The notes below the pieces were generated by a model, which did no database searches, was not told the origin of the DNA, and saw only the letters and a program-made list of their open reading frames with translations. This document shows, one piece after another, positions 45,216-54,754 of a DNA stretch of 64,000 nt (the first letter of the stretch is position 1; each line of letters starts with the position of its first letter). The position numbers and the translations under genes were made by a program. Source of the stretch: Bacteroidales bacterium UBA3709 (GTDB lineage: Bacteria > Bacteroidota > Bacteroidia > Bacteroidales > UBA932); the NCBI GenBank assembly GCA_002372015.1, contig DFIA01000092.1, forward strand, positions 1-64,000, given 5' to 3'.

Positions 45216-47885
45216 ATGACAGAGAGAAACATGAACACCCCGCTTATGAAGCAGTATGTGCAGTTTAAGGCACAGTATCCGCAAGCCGTGCTACTTATGA
45301 GGGTTGGAGATTTTTATGAAGCGTATGGCGAAGATGCCCTGGTGGTTAGTAAAGTGCTTGGCATAGTTCTCACTAAACGCAGCAGTATAGATCCAAATTC
45401 TATGGAGCTTTGCGGTTTTCCTCATCACTCTTTACAGAACTATCTACCCAAACTTGTGAGGGCTGGCTATAAAGTTGCGGTGTGTGATCAGTTGGAAGAT
45501 CCTAAGATGGCAAAGACCATTGTAAAGCGTGGGGTTACCGAACTTGTTACTCCCGGCGTGGCATACAACGATGACATTTTAGACAGAGGAGCCAACAACT
45601 ATTTAGCAGCTTTTGTTTTTGACGGACAAAAGTGTGGAGCAGCGTTTTTAGATGTTTCTACAGGAACTTTCAAAGTAGGGCAAGACAATCTAGACTTTAT
45701 AGATGTTTTGCTGAACGATTTTTCTCCAAAAGAGATACTTCTGTGCAAGGGTTATGAAGGGGGATTTCGCAAACAGTTTGGAGATGGTTGGTATATAACC
45801 CCAATGGACGAGTGGGCCTTTGTAGAAGATGCCTGTTTAGACAAGTTAGATAAACAGTTTGGAGCAAAAGCCTTAAAAGGGTTTGGGATAACAACAATGA
45901 ATCTGGCCAAAATTGCAGCAGGAGCCATTCTGTTTTATCTCGAACAAAATCGTGTAGCAGATCTTGCAAGTTTTGACGCTGTAACAATAAAAGGCCAAAG
46001 CGGCACATTTCATATAAATTCCATATCCAGAATAGATAAGGGTAACTTTGTCTGGCTCGATAGGTTTACGGTTAAGAATCTGGAGATATTCAACTCATTT
46101 TCCTCAGATGGAGTTTCTTTGATAGATGTTGTAGATAAGACAATTTCTCCAATGGGTGCCAGAATGTTACGCTCGTGGATAGCGATGCCGCTGGTAGATA
46201 TGGCCCAAATACAAAAAAGGTATGATGCCGTAGAATTCTTTCTAAAACATTCAGAAGTAGCTCTGTCTATCAGACAAACCCTTGAGCAAATAGGAGATAT
46301 GGAGAGGATTCTATCCAGAGCATCTGCCGGCAAAATATCTCCGAGGGAGGCGGTAATGCTTCATAGATCACTCTCTCAGATGAAACCTGTTGCCACTCTC
46401 TTAGAGTCTGCAGAGGGTAGAGAAGCTATTATAGAAAAGATACCGTCTTCTGCAAAATTTTATAGCGATCTGAAAAAATATATAGCATTAGACACACGTA
46501 TTTCTACAACATTAAAAGAAGATGCAGCTGCAGTTTTTGGCAAAGGAGATATTGTAGCAGATAGAGTAGATGCAGAGCTCGATCAGTTGAGAAAAATATC
46601 GCGAGATAGCCGCAACTATCTTTTACAGATGCAGCAAAGAGAAAGCGAGCGAACCGGAATACCTTCTTTGAAGGTGAGCTACAACAATGTTTTTGGGTAT
46701 TATTTAGAGGTGAGAAATACCTATAAATCGTCTGTGCCTCAAGAGTGGATTCGCAAACAAACATTGGTAAATGCAGAACGGTATATAACCCCCGAATTAA
46801 AAGAATACGAAGAAAAAATTCTTGGAGCGGAAGAAAAGATGATTGCAATAGAGCAACGTATTTTTTTAAGTTTAGTGGCTGAAATACAAGAGAATATAAA
46901 AACTATTCAGGGGTGTTGCAGATTTATATCGGAGGTAGATTGTTTTTGCGGATTTGCAAAACTGGCTTCTGAAAACAACTATTGCCGTCCAACCATAAAC
47001 GAATCTACAGCCATAAATATAGAACAGGGCCGGCACCCCGTACTTGAAACTCGTATGGCTCCAGGGCAAGAATATGTGGCAAATAATGTTGTTCTAAATA
47101 ATGAAACGCAGCAAATAATAATACTCACCGGCCCTAATATGAGCGGAAAGTCGGCATTGCTAAGACAAACTGCGCTTATTGTTCTTTTGGCTCAATGCGG
47201 AAGTTTTGTTCCGGCAAAGAGAGCGGAGATAGGAATTGTAGATAAGATCTTTACAAGAGTTGGGGCTTCGGACAATATTTCTCAGGGAGAATCTACCTTT
47301 ATGGTAGAAATGTTAGAAACATCTGCTATTCTCCATAATATCACAAACCGAAGCTTGGTTTTGCTCGATGAGATAGGACGAGGCACATCAACATTCGATG
47401 GAATGAGTATAGCATGGGCTATAGTGGAGTATTTGCATGAGAATAAAAAGCGAAACCCTAAAACTATTTTTGCAACTCATTATCACGAACTTAACGAATT
47501 AGAAAACCTCTATGCAAGGGTTAAGAACTTTCATATAGAGGTAAAGGAAGCCGGCAAGGAAATCATATTTCTAAGAATACTCAAACCGGGAGGTGTTGCA
47601 CATAGCTTTGGAATTCATGTAGCTCGTTTAGCCGGTATGCCGGAAGAACTTTTATTGTCTGCAGAGAGAATGCTTTCTTCTTTAGAAAAGCAAGAGAAAA
47701 ACAAAACAAAGAACTCTGTGGAAACAGAGAACAAAGCAGACTCTATGCAACTGTCTTTCTTTCAATTAGACGATCCAACCCTTTCGGCCATCAAAACAAA
47801 ATTAGAAGAATCGGATATTAATAATATTACCCCACTGCAAGCTTTTGATTTGCTGCGTAGTCTTAAAAGCGAATTAGGTTTGTAA
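45216..47885 (+). CDS. mutS: DNA mismatch repair protein MutS
   Basis: The 889-residue protein begins M-T-E-R-N-M; an upstream in-frame ATG at 45159 adds 19 basic residues and overlaps the -7 box, so it is rejected. The mismatch-sensing G-D-F-Y-E-A-Y motif lies near residue 35. The ATPase has T-G-P-N-M-S-G-K-S (Walker A), S-T-F-M-V-E-M, L-D-E-I-G-R-G-T-S-T-F-D-G and T-H-Y-H-E-L. The C-terminal region is intact. MutL is not in the window. Confidence 0.97.
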   Translation: MTERNMNTPLMKQYVQFKAQYPQAVLLMRVGDFYEAYGEDALVVSKVLGIVLTKRSSIDPNSMELCGFPHHSLQNYLPKLVRAGYKVAVCDQLEDPKMAKTIVKRGVTELVTPGVAYNDDILDRGANNYLAAFVFDGQKCGAAFLDVSTGTFKVGQDNLDFIDVLLNDFSPKEILLCKGYEGGFRKQFGDGWYITPMDEWAFVEDACLDKLDKQFGAKALKGFGITTMNLAKIAAGAILFYLEQNRVADLASFDAVTIKGQSGTFHINSISRIDKGNFVWLDRFTVKNLEIFNSFSSDGVSLIDVVDKTISPMGARMLRSWIAMPLVDMAQIQKRYDAVEFFLKHSEVALSIRQTLEQIGDMERILSRASAGKISPREAVMLHRSLSQMKPVATLLESAEGREAIIEKIPSSAKFYSDLKKYIALDTRISTTLKEDAAAVFGKGDIVADRVDAELDQLRKISRDSRNYLLQMQQRESERTGIPSLKVSYNNVFGYYLEVRNTYKSSVPQEWIRKQTLVNAERYITPELKEYEEKILGAEEKMIAIEQRIFLSLVAEIQENIKTIQGCCRFISEVDCFCGFAKLASENNYCRPTINESTAINIEQGRHPVLETRMAPGQEYVANNVVLNNETQQIIILTGPNMSGKSALLRQTALIVLLAQCGSFVPAKRAEIGIVDKIFTRVGASDNISQGESTFMVEMLETSAILHNITNRSLVLLDEIGRGTSTFDGMSIAWAIVEYLHENKKRNPKTIFATHYHELNELENLYARVKNFHIEVKEAGKEIIFLRILKPGGVAHSFGIHVARLAGMPEELLLSAERMLSSLEKQEKNKTKNSVETENKADSMQLSFFQLDDPTLSAIKTKLEESDINNITPLQAFDLLRSLKSELGL

Positions 47886-47895
47886 TTTACAGCCG

Positions 47896-49215
47896 TTATT
47901 TTGTATTTATAGCATCAACAGGATTTAGGTTTGCAGCCCTCCATGCAGGAAGAATACCGCTTAAAATACCAATTACAGAGGCTATTGCCACACCGGCGAT
48001 AATGTTTTCCAGAGTTAGATGAACATCATATTCTGCAGGTATTGGAACCATCCAAAGAATTAAGGCAATTAGCAAAATTCCCACTAAAGCCCCGGCAACA
48101 GCCAAAATCAAGGCCTCTACAAGGAACTGTGTCATAATGAAGTATTTTTTTGCCCCAAGAGCCTTTTGAATACCAATGATTTTAGTTCTTTCTCTAACAG
48201 AAACAAACATTATGTTAGCTATTCCAAACCCTCCTATCAGAAGCGAAAAGGTTGCTATTATCCAACCTACGTTTCTAATAACTCTCAACAAACTCTCCAA
48301 AATATCTCCCAGGGTAGAAAGAGGATTGATAGAAAAATTATTCTTTTGTTCTGGGCGAATGCGCCTACATTGTCTCATAAGTTGAGTAAGCTCTCTTTTA
48401 AAGGTTTCCTGATCAATGCCTGCTTTTGGTATGACATTAAGTTCTCCACCGGGTTCTCTGAGATAAAAGATGCTCTTTCCTGCAGCATAAGTAATAAAGG
48501 CCGTATTGTCTGTTTCTATAAAGCTTACAATACTCTCCCCTTGTTTTTCCGCAACACCTACAACAATAAAGGAAAATCCCTTTATCTTTATAGATTTTCC
48601 AATAGGATCTTCTCCTGCAAACAAAGATTCTGCCAAATCGTGCCCAAGAATAACAACAAAGGTTCCGTTTTCAAATTCAGATTTTGTTATCATCCTTCCA
48701 AGCCCAATGTCTATCTTGAGAATATGAGAAAGCCCATTTGTACTGCATAATATATCAACATCCGAAGCTGTATTTCTACCATATTTAACAGCACTTGTGC
48801 CCCCCCCATAAGAAAACACAACTTCTTCTGCAAGTTTAGAGTTGGCTTTCAAATATTTGTAGTCGTTTATGGTAATAGGAGGGCGCTTCATATACTCCCA
48901 CCATCTGTATTCCATCATTCCTCCTTGCATATCCAAAACAACATTTCCGTCTTCATCTTCCGGAGCCATAGGCCACGAAGAAATCTGTATCATATTGCTG
49001 GACATAGATTCAAAGCCCTTCTTAACATTAGACTTTAGGGCATCTACAGCTGTAAAGATGGCAACTATCGTAAAGATACCTATACTTACACCAAGCAAAG
49101 ACAAAAATGTTCTGAACTTATTGTTTTTTAACTCGTTCAAAGTAAAAGCCACACCCTCCTTCAGCTGTATCAGTATGGTTCTTCCTTTCTTAATCAAGCT
49201 CTTCTTTCCTTTCAT
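47896..49215 (-). CDS. MacB/FtsX-type ABC transporter permease
   Basis: The 439-residue protein has the MacB layout: a first helix near 39-60 (F-L-S-L-L-G-V-S-I-G-I-F-T-I-V-A), a large periplasmic domain of about 240 residues, then three helices in the C-terminal FtsX domain with G-A-K-K-Y-F-I-M-T-Q-F-L-V-E-A and P-A-W-R-A-A-N-L-N-P-V-D-A-I. These permeases work in mechanotransmission with an ATPase. No ATPase is adjacent; the LolD-like protein at 60.8 kb is a possible but unproven partner. Its start overlaps rsmA by 26 bp. Confidence 0.9.
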   Translation of the reverse strand: MKGKKSLIKKGRTILIQLKEGVAFTLNELKNNKFRTFLSLLGVSIGIFTIVAIFTAVDALKSNVKKGFESMSSNMIQISSWPMAPEDEDGNVVLDMQGGMMEYRWWEYMKRPPITINDYKYLKANSKLAEEVVFSYGGGTSAVKYGRNTASDVDILCSTNGLSHILKIDIGLGRMITKSEFENGTFVVILGHDLAESLFAGEDPIGKSIKIKGFSFIVVGVAEKQGESIVSFIETDNTAFITYAAGKSIFYLREPGGELNVIPKAGIDQETFKRELTQLMRQCRRIRPEQKNNFSINPLSTLGDILESLLRVIRNVGWIIATFSLLIGGFGIANIMFVSVRERTKIIGIQKALGAKKYFIMTQFLVEALILAVAGALVGILLIALILWMVPIPAEYDVHLTLENIIAGVAIASVIGILSGILPAWRAANLNPVDAINTK

Positions 49216-50122
49216 GCTGTTTGTATTTTTCTACCGTTAAAGTAAGATGTATAAAATCTTCAACATCAAGCTGCTCCGGCCTCATGTTTAATAATTGCGC
49301 TGCCTTCTTGTCTACTTCCATAATTTTTGGAGAAACTATCTGGCGAATAGAGTTGCGCAGGGTTTTTCTTCTCTGTCCGAAAGTTGTTTTAATTATGTCT
49401 TTATAAAGCTGTTCGTTACAACTCAAAGATTGGCGCATGTTTCTCCAAAGCCTTATCACCCCACTTTTTACCTTTGGCTTAGGTACAAACACGTTTTCAT
49501 CTACGGTAAACAAGTATTCTATATCGTACCAAGTTTGTAGCAACACGGAAAGTATGCCATAATCTCTGCTCCCGGGCTTACTGGCAAGTCTTTGTGCCAC
49601 TTCTTTTTGGAGCATACATACAACCTGTGTAATGCGCTCTGTTTCTTCTAATATCTTGAAAAAAATCTGCGATGAAATATTATATGGAAAGTTACCGATG
49701 ATATAAACCTCATTTCCGTTGGTTCCAGATTTGATGCCGTTCTCGTTTACGGCAGGGAAGACTTCTTGTAAAGATGTTTGCAAGAAATCTCTTGGCTGTA
49801 AGGTGTACAGAAACTGAGGAAAACGAGCTCTCAGCTTGTCTATAGACTCAGTGTCTATTTCGCATAGCTGCAAATTTATGCGCTTATCCATGAGAAGATA
49901 TTGGGTTAAAACCCCGGTTCCCGGACCAATTTCCAAAACATTTACTCCACCTTCAATAGTTGGAGCATTGTCTAATCCGGTGGCAGGAATCAGCAGAGAA
50001 TCTACAATCTCTATGGCGGTATCCTCATCGCTGAGGAAGTGCTGCCCTAAAGCCTTCTTTGCCCTTACACCATCGTATTTAGGGGCGCATATATTTTTTT
50101 TGCGAGAGACAAATCTTCCCAT
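49190..50122 (-). CDS. rsmA: 16S rRNA adenine dimethyltransferase RsmA (KsgA)
   Basis: The 310-residue enzyme dimethylates two adenosines near the 3' end of 16S rRNA. Motifs are K-A-L-G-Q-H-F-L-S-D, V-L-E-I-G-P-G-T-G-V-L-T, I-I-G-N-F-P-Y-N-I-S-S-Q (catalytic N-x-P-Y) and the C-terminal F-G-Q-R-R-K-T-L-R-N. It is about 40 residues longer than usual owing to inserted loops after L-L-I-P-A-T and V-N-E-N-G-I-K-S. It overlaps the ABC permease gene, implying one transcript. Confidence 0.95.
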   Translation of the reverse strand: MGRFVSRKKNICAPKYDGVRAKKALGQHFLSDEDTAIEIVDSLLIPATGLDNAPTIEGGVNVLEIGPGTGVLTQYLLMDKRINLQLCEIDTESIDKLRARFPQFLYTLQPRDFLQTSLQEVFPAVNENGIKSGTNGNEVYIIGNFPYNISSQIFFKILEETERITQVVCMLQKEVAQRLASKPGSRDYGILSVLLQTWYDIEYLFTVDENVFVPKPKVKSGVIRLWRNMRQSLSCNEQLYKDIIKTTFGQRRKTLRNSIRQIVSPKIMEVDKKAAQLLNMRPEQLDVEDFIHLTLTVEKYKQHERKEELD

Positions 50123-50226
50123 AGTTGTGCAAAAATATAATAATCTGCTCTAATACCGCATTGCCAAATACTCAAATGCGTGCTTGCCTCAGGCTTTTTA
50201 GCATACTTTATGGATATTAGTGCCGC
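50123..50226. other. Leader and spacer between rsmA and the repeat array
   Basis: This 104-bp stretch holds the presumed rsmA promoter (the minus strand reads T-rich near 50123-50150) and then non-repetitive sequence. No gene was seen. Confidence 0.4.
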
Positions 50227-50520
50227 TAACCACGCTCTTGCTGCGGAAGCGTGGCTATTAGCAAAAATGCGGATAGTGATGCAAATTCAATTAGTAAATG
50301 CAACTTTTTGAAAAACGTAAAGAGTGTTGCTTTTTTGGCCTTTTTTGCCGCCAGCCACATTCTGACTGTGTAAGCGTGGCTATTAGCACACAGTTCGGGA
50401 CGTTAGGCACGCTCTGACCGTGCAAGCGTGGCTATCGGCACACAGCTTGGGACGTTAGGCACGCTCTGACCGTGTAAACGTGGCTATTGGCACACAGATT
50501 GGGACGTTAGGCACGCATTT
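50227..50520. repeat. 52-bp tandem hairpin repeat array
   Basis: Three full units of exactly 52 bp begin at 50354, 50406 and 50458, and a truncated fourth begins at 50510. A more diverged relative lies at 50227-50272, separated by about 80 bp of other sequence. Each unit holds near-complementary arms (such as GGCACGCT and AGCGTGGC) around an 11-nt loop, then a conserved tail (GGCTATnnGCACACAG and GGGACGTTA). The units are more G/C-rich than the surroundings. There are no unique spacers, so it is not CRISPR. It ends at the 3' edge of the DUF4143 gene. Confidence 0.85.
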
Positions 50521-50532
50521 GCTGTTCAAAGT

Positions 50533-51672
50533 TTAGAATATTTCTCCGCCCCATAGCATTTTCAGGAAATCAAGCACATAAACCAATTCTATATCGCCAG
50601 CTTTTCTGGTAATAGGATCTAAAGACACTAAAATCATCCTGCAATCTGGATGCTCCTCTTTAAAGGCTTTTAATCCGGCCTTATGTTTGTTTTTCACTTG
50701 CTCTGAAGACTTGATTTCTATACCTACCATAGCATCTCCAATGACAGCATCCACCTCTTTCTTGTCATAAGTGTGCCAATAGGAAAGAATTTCACGTTTG
50801 TCATTATATCCTTTGTAGGCAATGATTTCTTGCATCACCAAGTGTTCAAAAGCGTGTCCGTAGTCGTCTGTGCCGCGCTTGAGAAAGTGCCGGCCCATCA
50901 AGTAATTGACAATGCCAACATCAAAGTAATAGAATTTTGGGGCCTGGATTATTTTTCTCTTGACTTCTTTCCTGTAGGCAGGAATCTCATAGCCTATAAG
51001 TGTATCATATAAAACCTGGAAGTAAGATTTTACGGTTTTGGCAGATACACCACAGTCTGCTGCTATATTGGAATAGTTCAGCATTTCCCCGTCGGAGATT
51101 GCGGCTACTTCCATAAACCGTTCAAAAGCATCCAAATCTCTGATATCTCCTTCTTCCCTGATTTCTTCATCCAAGTAAACTTTCACATAGCTGGAAAGAC
51201 GTTTGGTGGCATTTTCTACCATATAGTGGCGAGGTAACATTCCGTTCTGTACGGCCTTGTCTATCTGAAAATCTGTAACTTCCGGCCAAACCAGTGGAAA
51301 AAGAGTTTCTGGTATGGCACGGCCTCCCAGCGTGTTTGCGCCGGAACGCTTTAGTTTTCTTGAGCTAGACCCACTGAGGATGAAGAATAACCCTTTTTCT
51401 ACCATAAGGGAGTGGACTACATCCAGTAAATCTGGCACTTTCTGGATTTCATCAATAACAACAACAGTGCCGGCCGGCTTATTCTGAAGAGCCTCCCACA
51501 GAGCATTTGGATTTAATTTGAAAGACCGCCTGACATCTGGCTTTAGCAAATCATAGTAAATAGCTCCTTTAAACCTCTCTTTCAACAGAGTAGATTTTCC
51601 TGTTTGGCGTGCGCCAAACAGAAACATTCCTTCATCCAGCTTGTTTTCAATATCAAAAATCCTTTTATACAT
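50533..51672 (-). CDS. AAA ATPase with DUF4143 (AAA_14 family)
   Basis: The 379-residue protein has a Walker A F-G-A-R-Q-T-G-K-S-T-L-L near 19-30, Walker B V-V-V-I-D-E-I-Q-K, a sensor-like L-S-G-S-S-S-R-K-L-K-R, then a winged-helix and C-terminal DUF4143 domain. The end contains E-V-D-A-V-I-G-D and G-I-E-I-K-S-S, a PD-(D/E)xK-like nuclease-fold signature. Such genes are widespread, patchy and often near mobile DNA, and their function is unproven. It is a single gene between core genes and beside the repeat array, suggesting recent gain. Confidence 0.85.
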   Translation of the reverse strand: MYKRIFDIENKLDEGMFLFGARQTGKSTLLKERFKGAIYYDLLKPDVRRSFKLNPNALWEALQNKPAGTVVVIDEIQKVPDLLDVVHSLMVEKGLFFILSGSSSRKLKRSGANTLGGRAIPETLFPLVWPEVTDFQIDKAVQNGMLPRHYMVENATKRLSSYVKVYLDEEIREEGDIRDLDAFERFMEVAAISDGEMLNYSNIAADCGVSAKTVKSYFQVLYDTLIGYEIPAYRKEVKRKIIQAPKFYYFDVGIVNYLMGRHFLKRGTDDYGHAFEHLVMQEIIAYKGYNDKREILSYWHTYDKKEVDAVIGDAMVGIEIKSSEQVKNKHKAGLKAFKEEHPDCRMILVSLDPITRKAGDIELVYVLDFLKMLWGGEIF

Positions 51673-51946
51673 AAGACGCTTGATTTATTTGTATGTATTC
51701 CCTGATTTTATGTAAAAATCGGGAGTTTGGTTACAAATTTATCAATAATTTCTGAACAACAAAACTCATTTAACCTATCAATGTTTTGCGCCATGGCCTG
51801 ATTTTCCAAAAAGCAGTGAACTTTTTCGGAATCTTGGTAATGTTTAGAATGTTTTTGTTTCTTTTCTTGGTTTTGAATAACTTTGGGGCTGCCTGATAGG
51901 ATATTTTTCCGCAAAGACGGCATTTTTTTGTTAAACAAATGTAAAT
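51673..51946. other. Intergenic region between the DUF4143 gene and aspS
   Basis: This 274-bp gap must contain the divergent promoters of the ATPase gene and aspS. A minus-strand frame of 71 codons (51708-51923) stays open, but its product has no recognisable domain and it is not called. The sequence is AT-rich without strong repeats. Confidence 0.4.
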
Positions 51947-53716
51947 ATGTACAGAACAAATACATGTGGAGAACTTCGCATAGGCGATGTTGGAAAAAAA
52001 GTAACTCTTGCCGGCTGGGTACAGAGAATAAGAAAGATGGGTAGCCTGAACTTTGTAGATTTAAGAGACCGCTACGGAATCACTCAACTTGTGGCAGAAG
52101 ATAATGCAGATGCCAAAGTTTTGGAAGTTATTAGAAGTTTGGGAAGAGAGTTTGTGGTTCAGACAGAGGGTGTTGTATGTGAAAGGCAAAGCAAAAACCC
52201 AAAAATGCCTACTGGCGATATAGAAATAAAGATTGAAAAGATAATCATACTGAATGTAGCCGAAACTCCTCCTTTTACAATAGAAGATCAGACAGATGGA
52301 GGAGAAGACATTCGGGGGAAATATCGCTACATAGATTTACGAAGAAATCCGCTCCAAAAGGCTTTAGCTTTGCGCCATAGAATGGCGATAGAAACCAGAA
52401 AATATTTAGACAGCCAAAACTTTATGGAGATAGAAACCCCGTTCCTTATAAAATCTACTCCTGAAGGGGCGCGGGATTTTGTGGTTCCCTCCAGAATGAA
52501 TCCGGGCGAATTTTATGCACTTCCACAGAGCCCTCAAACGTTCAAACAGTTGTTGATGGTTGCCGGTTACGACCGCTATTTTCAGATAGTAAGGTGTTTT
52601 AGAGACGAGGATTTAAGAGCCGATCGTCAGCCGGAATTTACACAGATAGACTGTGAGATGTCTTTTGTTGAAAGAGAAGATGTTTTGCAGATGTTTGAAG
52701 GGTTGGTAAAACATTTGTTCAAAAGCGTATTAAAGAAAGACTTTGTAGAACCTTTTGAAAGAATGACTTACGACGAGGCGATGGAATATTATGGAAGCGA
52801 TAAGCCAGATCTGAGGTTTGGAATGCAAATGCACGATATAACTTCTTGTGTGCAGGGGAATGGCTTTTCGGTATTTGACACAGCAGAATATGTTGGTGCT
52901 ATTTCCGTTCCTGGCTGTGCCGCTTATTCTCGCAAGCAAACAGACGAACTTACGGAATGGGTAAAGCGTCCGCAGATAGGAGCTAAAGGCTTAGTTTTTA
53001 TCAAATACGGAGAAGAAATAAAATCTTCTATAGATAAATTCTATACTCCGGAGCAACTCGGCAAAATAGCAGAAAAATGTGATGCCGAAAAAGGCGATCT
53101 TATCCTTATACTCTGTGGCGCCAAACGTAAAACTCAAACAGCGCTTGGAACATTACGCTTAGAAATGGGAAATAGGCTCGGTTTAAGAAATCCAGAGCAG
53201 TTTAAGCCATTATGGATAACAGATTTTCCTTTGCTTGAATGGGACGAAGAAACGGCACGGTTTTATGCAATGCACCATCCGTTCACCTCTCCTAAACCGG
53301 AAGATATGGAGAAATTCTACTCGAAAGATAAAAACCAGCTTGCTGCCGTAAAGGCTAATGCCTATGATATTGTACTTAACGGCAACGAAATAGGTGGGGG
53401 TTCTATAAGAATTTACGATAGGCAGGTTCAGGAAAGAATGTTTGAAATACTTGGTTTTACACACGAACAAGCACAATATCGTTTTGGCTTTCTAATGAAT
53501 GCGTTTAAGTATGGAGCACCTCCGCACGGAGGAATTGCCTTTGGTTTTGATAGGCTTTGTGCTTTGTTTGGCGGACAAGAAACAATCAGAGACTATATAG
53601 CTTTTCCAAAGAATAATACAGGCAGAGATATTATGGCAGATGCTCCATCTGTAATAGACAATAGCCAGATGGACGAACTCTTCCTAAAGAGCACCTTTAA
53701 GAAGGAGGAACAATAG
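51947..53716 (+). CDS. aspS: Aspartyl-tRNA synthetase
   Basis: The 589-residue class II enzyme has the N-terminal OB-fold anticodon domain ([11 protein letters not shown]) and motif 2 ([18 protein letters not shown]). The bacterial GAD insertion covers about residues 300-420, and motif 3 is G-I-A-F-G-F-D-R-L near the end. This is the bacterial-type AspRS. Length is normal. rnhB follows after 51 bp on the same strand. Confidence 0.97.
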   Translation: MYRTNTCGELRIGDVGKKVTLAGWVQRIRKMGSLNFVDLRDRYGITQLVAEDNADAKVLEVIRSLGREFVVQTEGVVCERQSKNPKMPTGDIEIKIEKIIILNVAETPPFTIEDQTDGGEDIRGKYRYIDLRRNPLQKALALRHRMAIETRKYLDSQNFMEIETPFLIKSTPEGARDFVVPSRMNPGEFYALPQSPQTFKQLLMVAGYDRYFQIVRCFRDEDLRADRQPEFTQIDCEMSFVEREDVLQMFEGLVKHLFKSVLKKDFVEPFERMTYDEAMEYYGSDKPDLRFGMQMHDITSCVQGNGFSVFDTAEYVGAISVPGCAAYSRKQTDELTEWVKRPQIGAKGLVFIKYGEEIKSSIDKFYTPEQLGKIAEKCDAEKGDLILILCGAKRKTQTALGTLRLEMGNRLGLRNPEQFKPLWITDFPLLEWDEETARFYAMHHPFTSPKPEDMEKFYSKDKNQLAAVKANAYDIVLNGNEIGGGSIRIYDRQVQERMFEILGFTHEQAQYRFGFLMNAFKYGAPPHGGIAFGFDRLCALFGGQETIRDYIAFPKNNTGRDIMADAPSVIDNSQMDELFLKSTFKKEEQ

Positions 53717-53767
53717 GCTGTTTTTGAAAAAAGTATTTGGAACAGCTGTGTTAACCGCACAGATTTT

Positions 53768-54526
53768 ATGAACAGACAATCGGACACAACAATTCAAAAG
53801 CTCTCTCCGTTTCTTGTAGAAGGTGCTTTTGAAGTTGGCACCGATGAGGCAGGCAGAGGGCCTTTGGCTGGTCCGGTTGTAGCTGCTGCCGTTGTACTTC
53901 CTTTTTACCGAGATGGAAAAGAGATAGGAAGGGTGAAGGGAAATCCTATTTTTGAACATCCGCATCTAACAGATTCTAAGAAACTTACAGAAAAACAACG
54001 AGAAGAGTTACGGCCTCTGATAATGGAACATGCTCTTGCATGGGGAATTGCAAGGGTGGAGGCAGATGAGATAGATCGCATAAATATTCTCAACGCATCC
54101 ATTCTGGCTATGCATAAAGCTATTGCTGAGGTAGAAAGAAAGCTTGCCTCACAGCATTTGTTTTCTGACGGCGAATTAATATCAGACAAAAAATCATATC
54201 CAGATAAAGGAGCTTTTATAGAAAGCATCATCTCAGACGGCAACAAGTTCCACGGCTACACCTCCGTTCTTACAGGCAGGAAAATAACTCACAAGACCAT
54301 TGTAAAAGGCGATGGAAAATACATGTCCATAGCTGCGGCCTCTATCTTAGCAAAAACCGAGAGAGACCATATAATGGAACTGCTTTCTGAAGAATATCCT
54401 CAGTATGGCTGGAAGAAAAACAAAGCCTATCCAACAAAAGATCATCGCGATGCAATAGCAAAGCACGGTCCCACTCCTTATCACCGTATGAGTTTTCGTT
54501 TGCTGCCAGACCCTACACTCTTTTAG
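53768..54526 (+). CDS. rnhB: Ribonuclease HII
   Basis: The 252-residue enzyme removes ribonucleotides from DNA. Catalytic acids are in G-T-D-E-A-G-R-G-P-L-A-G-P-V, with another in V-K-G-D-G-K-Y-M-S-I-A-A-A-S-I-L-A-K. The fold otherwise matches, including T-D-S-K-K-L-T and Y-G-W-K-K-N-K-A-Y-P-T-K-D-H. It is about 50 residues longer than the norm because of two insertions, near residues 40-60 and 125-150. The active core is intact. Confidence 0.95.
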   Translation: MNRQSDTTIQKLSPFLVEGAFEVGTDEAGRGPLAGPVVAAAVVLPFYRDGKEIGRVKGNPIFEHPHLTDSKKLTEKQREELRPLIMEHALAWGIARVEADEIDRINILNASILAMHKAIAEVERKLASQHLFSDGELISDKKSYPDKGAFIESIISDGNKFHGYTSVLTGRKITHKTIVKGDGKYMSIAAASILAKTERDHIMELLSEEYPQYGWKKNKAYPTKDHRDAIAKHGPTPYHRMSFRLLPDPTLF

Positions 54527-54598
54527 AATAAATACTATTCCCCGATTTTGTTGCTCTTAACTTACTCAACAGCACTCGAAACAATATTCACAAGATTA

Positions 54599-54715
54599 TT
54601 ATTTCACAAGTTTAGGGGTTAAAAAAGCATAAAATTGCGGACTATTCTTTTCTTCGGTAATGCCCTTGTTTTCGTAAAACCTCTTTACATGTATAATTAA
54701 TTCCCTTAGTTTCAT
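54599..54715 (-). CDS. Possible 38-residue small protein downstream of mrp
   Basis: A continuous 39-codon frame starts at ATG 54715 (M-K-L-R-E-L-I-I-H-V-K-R-F-Y) and stops at 54599, in a gap between convergent genes. The product is basic at the start with aromatic residues (F-Y-E-N, Q-F-Y-A-F) and looks globular rather than membranous. It lies 39 bp downstream of the mrp stop on the same strand, and codon use is ordinary. No family was recognised. It may also be a remnant of a longer gene. Confidence 0.35.
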   Translation of the reverse strand: MKLRELIIHVKRFYENKGITEEKNSPQFYAFLTPKLVK

Positions 54716-54754
54716 ATATTTAACACAATTATAGTATAAAAAAAAGAGAATGCT

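Noticed and set aside
50227..50520. Possible CRISPR array
   Set aside because: The repeats are directly adjacent with no unique spacers, and no cas genes are near.
51708..51923. 71-codon minus-strand frame upstream of the DUF4143 gene
   Set aside because: No domain, no clear promoter and a composition expected by chance; it overlaps the region that must hold the aspS promoter.
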